64,000 nucleotides of DNA from Atrina japonica. Its lineage: Eukaryota; Mollusca; Bivalvia; Pterioida; Pinnidae. The notes below the pieces were generated by a model that was not told where the DNA came from, ran no database searches, and saw nothing but the letters and a program-made list of their open reading frames with translations. Where the stretch lies: assembly GCA_030159075.1 (NCBI GenBank), contig BROG01000464.1, forward strand, positions 124,001 through 188,000. Reading direction: 5' to 3'. The first letter of the stretch is position 1; each line of letters opens with the position of its first letter. The position numbers were made by a program, and so were the translations under genes. Positions 51,455-62,207 of this stretch are shown one piece after another.

Positions 51455-51853
51455 AAATTTTGAAGTGTTTTACCCCACACTCAACATGTTTTCAGCCATA
51501 TAGCGGGCAGTTTTTAATGGAGTGGTGGAAGAGAGAACCTGGATACAATGCACCTGGGAAGAGACCACCGGCCTTCCTCAAGTAATCTGCAAGCAAACAT
51601 TCTCACAAAAATCAGCTTAAAGCTGAACTAGGATCATAAAAATCTTTTGGAATTTTGATAAAAAAATGTGTTGAAAAAGAAAATGTTTTGAAACATTCCC
51701 ACTTCATCTCCCCATACAGCAGACATTTTTTTCAAAAGCTTTTTATGATCCTAGTTCAGCTTTAAGTTCCAGCGGGGCTCGAACCTGCGCTCACAAGCAG
51801 TGAGAGACTTCATGGTTCAAAGTGCGATGTTCTTACCACTCGACCACGGAGGT
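51455..51853 (-). mobile_element. tRNA-derived SINE (family S1) split by a nested element
   Basis: Minus strand: tRNA-like head (about 51853-51767) with A-box-like TGGTCGAGTGG, a long variable-arm-like stretch and B box GGTTCGAGCCC, interrupted at 51621-51761. It then continues CTGATTTTTGTGAGAATGTT TGC and the 3' domain to GTTGAGTGTGGGGTAAAAC. Removing the insertion gives a junction matching the 37.2-kb copy (AAGCTGAT). Confidence 0.75.
51621..51761. mobile_element. 141-bp MITE flanked by TTAA, nested in a SINE
   Basis: Terminal inverted repeats AGCTGAACTAGGATCATAAA AA (left) and the exact inverse at the right. TTAA lies on both sides (51617-51620 and 51762-51765), while the empty-site equivalent has one copy. 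TTAA target use is typical of piggyBac-type elements. Confidence 0.8.
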
Positions 51854-51858
51854 CCATT

Positions 51859-51859
51859 T

Positions 51860-51955
<96 letters not shown>

Positions 51956-51961
51956 GGCAGG

Positions 51962-51992
<31 letters not shown>

Positions 51993-52031
51993 GCAGGCAG
52001 ACAGACAGACAGACAGACAGGCAGACAGGCA

Positions 52032-52064
<33 letters not shown>

Positions 52065-52070
52065 ACAGAA

Positions 52071-52150
<80 letters not shown>
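51859..52150. repeat. GAAA/GATA/GACA/GGCA tetranucleotide microsatellite
   Basis: Compound array in clear blocks, about 290 bp. Leu-Ser-Val-Cys frames are artefacts. Confidence 0.97.
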
Positions 52151-52497
52151 TCGTATCGAATATGAATGCGATAGGCTTTCCATGCCAATTTGGACAAGAA
52201 AAGAAAACAGTTTTTAAGAGAAGTGAAATATTTTGTATTAAAATTGTAAGATGTATTGAAAATAGTTGATGTCATGCAAGTTCGAAATAACAAAACATGT
52301 GTTCTTGCAGCACAGAGGAGAGTTATAATTTTACTAACTGTATAGAAATGCCGTAATGAATTAAATCCAAAACATGATAGAAATGTTAGTCTTTATCGGG
52401 GCCAGCAATGAGCGAAAGGGAATTGTGTGACGTGGAATATATTTCAAAAGTTGACGGCTGCTAAAGTAAAAACTGGGGGAAAACAAGAAAACATATA

Positions 52498-52560
52498 AAA
52501 AATCTCAGATACCAAAGGATAAAACAATAGAATGTCCAGGACATCTACCTCAATATCGAC
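52498..52560 (-). mobile_element. Short retroelement 3' terminus fragment
   Basis: Matches the terminus in minus orientation (ATCTCAGATACCAAAGGATA...GAATGTCCAGGACAT), then diverges. Confidence 0.55.
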
Positions 52561-53607
52561 GCAGGACAAAAATAAGACCTATCTATCTGAGTTACGAGAA
52601 TCTAAATCTCGATGCACAACTAAATCGCATGACGAATTTTTGCGTCATAGGGACGTATTAAAAATTACAAAAATAGACACGGCCCTATAAGTGTCCTGCA
52701 AAGTAGCTCAAAATGTTCGCAGCACGTCCCTGGAAGTAAACAAATAGATGACGCAAAGGGGTTTTAAATGAAATGTACCAATTTTGCTAAGTTGTGGAGA
52801 CAGGAATAAAAATAAGATTAAACAGAACAATAACAGTAGGGCTTTTCACATTTTGCAGAAAATCCTAAATAAATAATCTGTAGATAGATACATAAACAGA
52901 TAAAACTGTTTCAATTACAACAGTCATTTTTGTCTTGTTTCTGTTTTACGAGTTCCGATAGAAATCACGTGAATCTTGTTTTCAACAAAACTTGCTCAAC
53001 AAGTCAATCTGCGACAGTCAAAGTTAAAAATTTATATTGTTTATCGACAAATGCTATCAGCTAATCTTTTAGAGTAACAATGTTATCACCACGCTTTCGA
53101 AAACGTATGCGATGACATTTCAACCAAACTGCTTTGTTCCTAGAAAATAACACATTAAAATGCTACTATCAAATTCGCCACTGTTAAACGAAACTCATAT
53201 CGCCATATATAATATTTCACTCCTTTTGTGAAACAAAATAAATCTATCAGTATAATAGAAATTGTATCATGTGTTTAATAGATAATAATTCCCCAATTCC
53301 AGCACAAATCTATGGGGAAAAATATTTCAAGCAAATGAATAGCTTTTCCTAATGATTTGATGATAGCAATCACTAGGGAGAAATTGTTACGTTAAGCTAC
53401 AAAGATCAGAAATTTTCATAGGAATACTTTTATGGCATTTACAACTACCAGTTATCCTATTCCAGGAAACAACGATATATAAAATGAGCATTTGACCCGA
53501 TAAATCCAATATCATAAAGAAGGCAGCCTACACAGTTTTGTTTGTGAAATTAAAAGCATCGGAGCGGTTAGAGTCAATTCGATTACAATATCACCAGAAA
53601 TGTTTCC
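52561..53607. other. Intron 1 DNA, nothing recognised
   Basis: No supported feature. Confidence 0.45.
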
Positions 53608-53835
53608 ACCCCCAATTATTTCAATGTTATGATCTCTTCACTTGTATTAGACAAGTCTACTATGGGCTGTTAGGGTGAAAAGCTTAAATCGTTAAATTGT
53701 TACCTATATTCCTAATAGAGTTTAGAACTTATAAGCTGGTAGTGTTGCTTTAGTGATATTGATGGAGTCATGTGACACTAGATAATAGGATGTATATGGA
53801 ATCCGTATACTTTGGAATATTTGAAACTTTATTTT
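53608..53835 (+). repeat. Dispersed repeat R2, copy b
   Basis: AATTATTTCAATGTTATGAT, GGTAGTGTTGCTTTAGTGAT and GGAGTCATGTGACACTAGAT align with copy a at 49.97 kb. Confidence 0.5.
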
Positions 53836-54726
53836 ACTGTAAGAAGGGGTTTCAGCCACTAAGCTCCTGAAATTAGAGAATAAAGTCGCTGCCTATTCAA
53901 AAGAGGTTTAATACCATGCTCGGTGTGACGATATTAAGATTCTTATATTGTATCTGTTGCATTACATCTAACTGACACTAACGTGAGAAAAACGAAATTG
54001 AACATGTAAATATAAAGATAATACCAAGTTATAGGTTTCCAAAAGCGGTCAAAATAATTGCTCCAGACGATCATTTCTGTCAATTAGTCGGTTGACCTCC
54101 AATCTTTATTAGATCTATAGTTCTGAAATGAAAACGTGGTCCGAGTCTTGGCAAAATGCTAAACCTAAATGTGTTGTCAAATCTGTCTAAAAACATCCAC
54201 TATTGAGAAGTTACTGTCATGGTTTTAGAGGATTTTAAAACAAAAACAAATGCACTGAAAAAATGAAATATAGTTTTGGTATAAATAGACAAACGGTGTG
54301 TATGTAGAAATTCTGACCATGTACTTCATATTTTATGTTATTAAAGTGACATATTGTAGTTGTATATGTCATAAATGTCATTGTTATTTGTAGAAAGATC
54401 ATTTCACCACCAACACCACCACCACAACAACAACAACTTACAAGAAACCAAACATCATGTTTTCATAAAAACATCAGTGATCAACCTCCCTCACTTGGAT
54501 AATATCTTTCAAATAATCTTACAATACAATATTTTTATCTGTCCAGGATGAGTAATTTTATTTTTGATGGTACTTTGTCTCAAGCTATGTACATTAATTT
54601 ATACAATTAAACATACTTGACCGTATTGATTCTTACAGGAAAATCATAGTAAATATTGGGGGAAATATCGACAAAACATGAGTATCAAGAGCAACAAACA
54701 TTGATTCCACATTTTGTATATTTCAG
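53836..54726. other. Intron 1 DNA, nothing recognised
   Basis: A short CCA/CAA run at 54405-54437, then AT-rich sequence to the exon 2 acceptor. Confidence 0.45.
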
Positions 54727-54872
54727 GTAATAAAACAATGGGCTTCTGGGCGATGGAGAGCGAGAACGTTACCACAGCGACCGGACTCCTTTCTGGAGCG
54801 CGTGGCTATGGGAGGAAACGATGTGAAGATAGCACAAGATGATAAAAGAGTTCGTAAACCTTCCGATATACG
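54727..54872 (+). CDS. CNGA: CNG channel alpha subunit, coding exon 2 (residues 73-121)
   Basis: Exon between acceptor TTTCAG (ends 54726) and donor GTCAGT (54873), 146 bp, entering in phase 0 and leaving with two bases (CG) of an arginine codon finished by exon 3. The peptide starts VIKQWASGRW and contains RPDSFLER, an arrangement also seen in the N-terminal cytoplasmic part of vertebrate CNGA2. Residues 64-77 across the exon 1/2 junction form the putative calmodulin-binding helix. The second half (KIAQDDKRVRKPSDIR) is the charged linker before S1. The donor has C at position +3, so it is weaker than the other two. Its in-frame joins on both sides make the call firm, although a skipped or alternative small exon between exons 2 and 3 cannot be excluded. 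Confidence 0.85.
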
Positions 54873-55163
54873 GTCAGTATACGTATATCTAAAAGTTCTA
54901 AACACAAAAGATAAACATGACCACAGAGAACACGATATATGTTTCACGCATTGTACCATAGCCGATTTATTAAAAATATCTATACATGTTGATTGTTTAA
55001 TAATATAGTACTTTCTATAGTTATAAATCGTGTACAGTTGTAATGAAAACATTACATATTAAATTATTGACGCATATTTACGAATCCAATATCTTTGTTT
55101 AGAATACCAAACAGACTAGCTGAAAACAATAAAACCTTTCTGATAATAATTATAGATACAAAT

Positions 55164-56043
<880 letters not shown>

Positions 56044-56142
56044 AGTATACATACATACATACATACATACATCCATCCATCCATCCATCCATCCATCCAT
56101 CCATGCATGCATGCATGCATACATACATACATACATACATAA
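56044..56142. repeat. CATA/CATC/CATG tetranucleotide microsatellite
   Basis: Symmetric block order CATA, CATC, CATG, CATA. Confidence 0.97.
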
Positions 56143-56340
56143 GTGGGTTACATGTCATTGGCTATTGTGTAAATCAAACAGTACAAACAGTACTTTAAGG
56201 GAAAAAATATTTAAGATGACAGGTATTTCCAAATAACATGGTTACACAAATCTGGGAAATTGATATAATGTTTCTGCAGAAACTTTCCAGGGAAATTTCA
56301 TTTTTTGAGGAAAGCGTGATAATCAATGTATAAGGGTTTC

Positions 56341-56342
<2 letters not shown>

Positions 56343-56425
<83 letters not shown>
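56343..56425. repeat. (TA)n microsatellite
   Basis: About 82 bp of pure TA. Confidence 0.95.
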
Positions 56426-57904
56426 TAATTTAATACCTAAGCTCTATTTTTAATGATCGCTGATATGAACTCCAAAACTGTTTGCGTATTGGCATTTATC
56501 TAATTATTCAACCCGAGCAATACAATTTCCAATGTATTTCCCCTAATTTCAAGGTTAACAATCCTTGAAATTAAACGTGCCTCTACTAACTGTATTATTT
56601 GATGGTGATTGTTTCATTACATATGGAATACATTTGTATTTTATCGTATGACAAGGATCACAATAGGCTACAACATTTTTATATCATGTATATTACGTAT
56701 TGTTACTAAAATATTCGTCTTTATAAGTTCCGTGTACCATTCTAGAACTCTTTTGTAAATCAGATACGTATGTTCACTGTTCCCTCTCGTGAGTACTTGT
56801 GTAATTTTCCTTTAATTATATGCACCGTCGATCTACCATTTGAAATGATACGTATACTACTGTGACCTCATCAAATATTTCCACCATAATACCGAATAAT
56901 CACACTCAAAACGAGACTAAATATGATATAGAATGGTGAACAAAGGGCCGGAAACACAGTTCGAATCTTCCGTGATGTTTAAATTCTTTGCAAAGCAAAT
57001 GTAAAGATGGACATGAAATACAATCCTGAACATCAAACATGTGTATTCCAAAACAAAACTAATTATTTTCTTGTGGCCAATTTTAGAAATATACTAATAG
57101 ACAATTTAGAGCGTTCGCTGCTTTTTCTGTGCTGATGATATAGCAAATATGAGAAATTCCGAGATTAGATTTGGAAAAACCATTTTTAAACGAGAAATAT
57201 AAAAATCATGAGGTGGCCCTAATACTTTTCCGTAGGCAATAGCCTTTCTATACGAACACTGAAATTTACCATTATCAGCTTTGATTTACTGGCTAGTGTA
57301 AAGTAACTACGATAATACAAGAGAATGAGATAAAACAATACTTTCAAATTAAATAAAAATAAAACGTAAAACGTAGCTACTTTTTCACTCCAAACAAAAA
57401 TCGTTTCTTAGAATTATTTCATCAGCACATTTTTATCTGTGTTCAATTAAGAAATGCTCATTAAATCTTCTGGTTTTGGTGAGTTAAAGCGCATGTATTT
57501 AGTTTTATCGCTTGTAAGTGCTAATTGCCTGTCAATGAAATTCGTGACATTTGAAATATGAGTGACAGGTTTCTTTGAAATTTCTAAAGTTTACGGTTGC
57601 ATGATAAAACATTTTAAACAACAAGTTCGTGATTATATTTGTCATGTTCTGACGTTACGGTTGGTGATTGATATGGTTCAAATTTGTAGAAAATCTAATA
57701 TGGATTAAAACTTTAAAACGTCTCATTTGCATTATATGTTATTGGTCACTGCAAAAGTAAAGTATTTAAAAACCGTATCATACAGCAGATTTAGGAAAAT
57801 GAATATTTTTGATAAACTCTTATTCATAATTTTAATTTCCTTAATACCGAGCGTATCATTTTAACGCATTGCACCTAAAACTTGCGTTTCTATTCTTGTA
57901 ATTG
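56426..57904. other. Intron 2 DNA, nothing recognised
   Basis: Contains one small perfect hairpin (AATTTCAAGG...CCTTGAAATT, about 56547-56574). No exon seen. Confidence 0.45.
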
Positions 57905-58145
57905 AAACCATTATTGCCGGTGTAACGTGAACAAATTGACTCGCCGTAGAAATCTGACCCAGGGTCACGTTTCTACGATAAAAATCTTACCCGGGGTCAT
58001 TTTTCTACAATAGAAATTCTACCCGGGTAGCCATAGAAAAATGACCCGCTTCAACGTTTCTGTTAGTCGTCCCGTGAAAACGTGACTCCCATAGAAAAAT
58101 TACACCCCTCCTATATTTATAGGAAAAGAAACTTCTACACGGATG
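57905..58145. repeat. ACCCGGG/TTTCTAC-rich repeat, left segment
   Basis: Repeated words: ACCCGGGGTCATTTTTCTAC, TAGAAAAATGACCCG, TTCTACCCGGGTAG, CCATAGAAAAAT, in both orientations. Parallels 58980-59092. Confidence 0.75.
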
Positions 58146-58804
58146 TCATGCATATATGAGGCCTAATTATTTATCTGGTCAGTGGAGGACCCGGTTGGAC
58201 CCCCCAAAGACCAAAAATGAAAAAAAATTGGTACACATCTAAAACTTGGTACTCAGCTAAATATTGTCTTCTCATGAACCAGTGATCAGATGTCTTTTTG
58301 TATGCATTATTAAGATCTACAAAGTTTGCAAATGAAAACAAAATAGGCCAAGTTTTTTCTCTGTCCAGCGTCTGCGGGCGGAGGATTGGTTTAGATATCA
58401 TTAAACAGAAAAAATCACGAGCATCTCGGGAAAATATAGAACATAACTCTCAAATAAATAGTTAAACATGAAAATCAATGTGAAAACTACTATTTCATAA
58501 GATATTTATAAGTCTGTGATACGGTTTTTATCAGTTTAATTCGATCTGGGGTCTTTTTTTTTTGTTTTGTTAACAAATCAGTAAAATTTATAAACGTGCA
58601 TTAAACTGCATTTGTTCTCCTAAAATGTATTGTGCTTTTTCTGTCGTCTTTTTGTTTGTTTTTTTTTTCATTATAGGAAGATTAGAAAGAAAGGATTTTG
58701 GTTTGAGGGTGGACGCTAAACATAAAAAAAATTAGAATGACCTATTTTTCTGGCAACATTGTCACATCAGACGGAGAAAAATATTATGACAATTTTCAAT
58801 TGCA
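58146..58804. other. Sequence between the two ACCCGGG segments
   Basis: Non-repetitive, with a 76-codon unrecognised minus frame (58401-58171) and T-runs. Confidence 0.4.
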
Positions 58805-58895
58805 CCGCATGAGATTCGAACCCAAAACTCAGATATGAGATGTTGTGATCATCAATCGAAGATATCAATCACTGATCAGCCATCATGTGACTCCC
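58805..58895 (-). mobile_element. tRNA-like SINE head
   Basis: On the minus strand an A-box-like TGGCTGATCAGTG is followed about 60 bases on by B box GGGTTCGAATC. It lacks proper stems for a functional tRNA, so it is likely a Pol III-type SINE promoter remnant. Confidence 0.45.
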
Positions 58896-58979
58896 TGAAA
58901 TTTCACGTGCTATTTATATGTTAGAAACTCTCCTTATTCATATTTCCCTCGTTGTGCGCGTCTGTAAATCCGTAAAAAA

Positions 58980-59092
58980 AGTATCCGAAACCCGGGTCAT
59001 TTTTCTACATGTAAAGGTCAATTTTCTACAAGTGCCCGGGAATGATTTCTACATAGAATATTGACCCCGGGTAGTTTTTCTACATCACATAG
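58980..59092. repeat. ACCCGGG/TTTCTAC-rich repeat, right segment
   Basis: ACCCGGGTCATTTTTCTACA, GTGCCCGGGAATGATTTCTA and ACCCCGGGTAGTTTTTCTAC. Could be the other end of an element beginning near 57.9 kb. Confidence 0.75.
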
Positions 59093-59104
59093 GCATTCTG
59101 ATCT

Positions 59105-59750
59105 ATATTTTTGCATTACATCTTTATATCATCGGCTTTCTTCAATACTTTGATACATATTTCTTTAGAATGAAATATTACATAATCTGGTACTCTCTTA
59201 GTACTCTGATATATCCTTTTAGAATGGCATATTGCATAGTCTGGTAATGTCCTGGTACTATGACATCTATACCTATACATTACATGTCATTGCATCTTTA
59301 TAACATTGGCTGGTATTGTCTTAGTACTTTGATACTTGTATATTACATATCATTACATCTTTATTACATTGTATGGCCACTTTGACATCTATACCTATAT
59401 ATTACATTACTTCTTTATAACATTGGCTGGTATTGTATTAGCACTTTGATACCTATAAATTACATATCATTACATCTTTATTACATTGGCCGGTATTGTC
59501 TCGGTCCTTTTATTCTTGTATATTACATATCATCACTTCTTTATTACACTTGTTGGTATTGTATTAGTACTTTGTCATCTATCCCCATATAATATAAATC
59601 ATTACTTTTTTATTACATTGGCTGGCATTGTATTAGTGCTTTGATACTTGTGCATTGCATATCATTACATCTTTATTACATATTATATATTACGTATTGT
59701 TTTAACACTTTAGTATCTATACATTACATATTATTACATCTCTGTTACAG
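59105..59750. repeat. 63-bp minisatellite ending at the exon 3 splice acceptor
   Basis: About nine diverged units with TTACATATCATTACATCTTT, ATTACATTGGCTGGTATTG and TAGTACTTTGATAC blocks. The spacing of the GGCTGG block is mostly 63 bp. The last partial unit reads ATTACATCTCTGTTACAG and is the acceptor of exon 3. Confidence 0.85.
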
Positions 59751-59962
59751 GTACTGGAAAACTATTGTTGTTGACCCATCACAGAGTTATTACTACAGAT
59801 GGCTGATGATCATATCGATATCTGTGATGTACAACACCATATTCATCATAGCTAGATCCGCCTTCTCGGAACTACAGTCGGAATATCTTTCACTTTGGCT
59901 CGTCTGTGATTACTTGAGTGACCTTTTGTACATAATTGATATCATGATCTCAATGCGAACAG
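59751..59962 (+). CDS. CNGA: CNG channel alpha subunit, coding exon 3 (S1-S2)
   Basis: 212-bp exon between acceptor CTGTTACAG (ends 59750) and donor GTAAGG (59963). It encodes residues 121-191 plus the first base of Gly192. YYYRWLMI begins S1 (about residues 136-157), and LWLVCDYLSDLLYIIDI is S2 (about 167-189), ending in the RTG motif that is near-invariant in CNG channels. The family pattern runs on without gap into exon 4 (Gly-Tyr-Leu-Glu-Glu-Gly). In CNG channels S1-S4 form a voltage-sensor-like domain that does not gate strongly by voltage. An AT-rich 63-bp minisatellite abuts the exon on its 5' side and overlaps the acceptor region. Confidence 0.95.
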
Positions 59963-59984
59963 GTAAGGATCAGGGGCAAATTTC

Positions 59985-60908
59985 ACTAAAGGCCGTAACT
60001 TTACGTGTAGACATGATATAGACGTACGTTTAACTTACTTCAAAATGAGTTTCACTAAAGGTCGTATCTTTCTTGCTGTGTAGAAAGTTTCGTTTGAATC
60101 TGCATCTGGTACAAAGCACTACTAATTTTTCATGTAACTATGTGAAAATAATGATGTGTAAAAATACGTCTACGGCCTTTAGTGAAACTGAAACTACGCA
60201 CACGTAAATAAAACCGTAATTCGAGTTACATCTAACGTTACGTCTACGTTTACAGGCAGACTTACTACCTTTAGTAAAACTGAAATAACGCGCACATAAA
60301 TAAAACCCTAAAGGGGCATTAGCTGTGCTTTTTCGAATTTTTTCTTCCTTTTTTAAAACTTAGATTGATAAACAATAACAAAAACGAGATATACAGAAAC
60401 ATAAAAATTCTCAATTTTTCTATGTATGTTTTAAAATTGCTTGAGAAACCCTGGTTTGGCACAATTTCACTTGCAACTGATTAATTCAACCTTTAATTAC
60501 TATTTGTATATAAATGCCTCACTGGACATGACCTTTATTTCACAAAATATACAGGAATATGGTATTTTCATGCCTGTGTATAGCTCTTATTTGTTATTGT
60601 ACATCAAGTACAAGTAGTAAAAGTTGAAAAAAAACGTTGAAAAAAAAAAAAATTTGTGGTAAACACAGCGAATGCCCCATTAACTCGAGTTACGTCGTCT
60701 ACATTTACGGGCAGAGTTACGACCTTTAGTGAAAATGAAACTACGCACACGTTAATAAAACTGTAACTCGCGTTACGTCGCTATGTTTACGTTTACGGGC
60801 AGAGTTACAATATGTAGTGAAACTGAAACTAGGCACACGTAAATAAAACCGTAACTCGAGTTATGTCTGACGTTTCGTCTACGTTTACGGGCCTTTAGTA
60901 GAATGAAT
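59985..60908. repeat. Tandem repeat of about 94 bp, interrupted
   Basis: Four or five units with CCTTTAGTGAAACTGAAACT, ACGCACACGTAAATAAAACC, GTAACTCGAGTTACGTC and GTTTACGGGCAGAGTTAC blocks. MITE M1 copy 3 splits it at 60309-60680. Earlier half-units (TTTCACTAAAGG) are inverted. Confidence 0.8.
60309..60680 (+). mobile_element. MITE family M1, copy 3, nested in a tandem array
   Basis: Left AGGGGCATTAGCTGTG and right CACAGCGAATGCCCCAT are inverted termini. Flanking TAA on both sides (CCCTAA and TAACTCGAG) and restoration of the array sequence without it show insertion with a 3-bp TAA duplication, which is typical of PIF/Harbinger elements. Confidence 0.85.
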
Positions 60909-61156
60909 TCATATGCAGACATGAAGTTTGGTTTAGATGACGGAAATGTATAACAATGTCTGCTGTATCCAAGAAACTTGCTAAATGTATTAGTTTATCA
61001 GTTTCTTAGAATTAATTTAAAGTTGGTTTACACGTATTTGCATGTCGTGAATATGTTTGTATATATCTAAATAATGAAAATTTATCTTTATATCTCTATG
61101 GCCGGAAGTCACCAAATTTGCTCAGTTCTCAAACCCAACGAATTTTTCATGATTTT

Positions 61157-61496
61157 AAAGGGGCAATAGCTGTGTTAACCAAATAAAAATATTCCAATTG
61201 TTTCTACTTGTACTTAATGTACAGTAACAAATAAGAGCTATAAACAGGCATAAACAATCTTATATACCTAAATATTTTGTGAAAATCAGGTCAGGTCAAG
61301 TGTGGTATTCATATACAAAAAATATGGTTGAATTAATCATTTGCAAGTGAAAATGCCAAACCTGGATTTTTCAAGCAATTTTCTCAAACTACAAAGGGAT
61401 TTAAAGCATTTTATGGCTATGTGTATCTAAGATCAATTTAAGTAGTAAAAGAGAGAAATAAATTATTGGGGAAAAAAACCCACAGCTAATGCTCCG
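61157..61496 (-). mobile_element. MITE family M1, copy 4
   Basis: Left AAAGGGGCAATAGCTGTG and right CACAGCTAATGCTCC. The interior is the reverse of copy 3 (TACAGTAACAAATAAGAGCT, TCAGGTCAGGTCAAGTGTGG, CAAGTGAAAATGCCAAACCT). Confidence 0.85.
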
Positions 61497-62207
61497 TCAA
61501 AGTAAAACACATAAAATCTATGCTGCAACTGGACATATTTGCACATTTGTGACATACAACTGTAAATAATGAAGTTATCGTTCATTTGAAGGAAACCTCT
61601 GAAATATTAAGAAATGCTAGAGTACATACTCATATTTTAAGCATCGTAATCAGCGCATTTATTCTTTTTTTTTGTGGAAATATAATAAATAAACATCATA
61701 CTGAGAATGGTGAAAAAAAATAATGTGTATTCTATTCAGTCAAATCCAGTAGTTTTACAAATAACTATATAGTCATGATGTTATATACAGGATGTTATAT
61801 ATATATGATGTTATATAGAAATGTTATTAGGCCAATATAAATATAACATGCCCGAGAGGGTGGTAGTGGATGTTGTCACCCCGAGGACATACATTGTCAA
61901 GGGGTGATAATTTCCACTACTACCCCATCAGGAATGTCATATTCATTATATTATACCGATCCACTGTATTGCAGCATATATTATCCATTGAATTAGTTAC
62001 AACCCAAAATAAACTGCAACAGCAGTTTCATTTTTATATTTTATTCATGCAAAAACCTACATAAGTTCATCACGTTTGTAACATACTCAACGCTATCGAT
62101 ATGTTTTACTGTTTCGAATCTTAAGTCTCCATGAAGGTAAGCATGACTGCAGTTAGTTTTATGCAGAATGGTACATATACTGATATATGATCATGTTTGT
62201 ATTTCAG
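61497..62207. other. Intron 3 DNA before exon 4
   Basis: AT-rich, with a GATGTTATATA triplication near 61778-61824. The open frame at 61870-62064 is unrecognised. Confidence 0.45.

Larger units (their letters stand above)
36593..54726 (+). other. CNGA intron 1 (18.1 kb, phase 0)
   Basis: Bounded by GTAAGG and TTTCAG. It splits the putative calmodulin-binding helix between residues 72 and 73. It holds SINEs, retroelement fragments, one GGGGCATTAGC element, a 19-bp minisatellite and a GATA/GACA tetranucleotide block, each listed separately. No other coding exon of the channel family was recognised in it. Confidence 0.8.
59963..62207 (+). other. CNGA intron 3 (2.2 kb, phase 1)
   Basis: Bounded by GTAAGG and TTTCAG. 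It contains a 94-bp tandem array interrupted by one GGGGCATTAGC element, a second such element in opposite orientation, and AT-rich sequence without other features. Confidence 0.9.

Noticed and set aside
51764..51853. Functional tRNA gene on the minus strand
   Set aside because: Boxes A and B are present but the anticodon stem is mismatched, and the sequence continues into SINE domains shared with other copies.
51817..52293. Cys-Leu-Ser-Val repeat protein
   Set aside because: GATA/GACA array.
59963..60021. Extension of exon 3 by continued reading
   Set aside because: The strong GTAAGG donor and exact family continuity (RT-G, then YLEEG) with exon 4 show that this part is intron.
62168..62207. 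Start of the channel at an ATG in exon 4's upstream sequence
   Set aside because: Those codons precede a TTTCAG acceptor, and S1-S2 from exon 3 would be missing.
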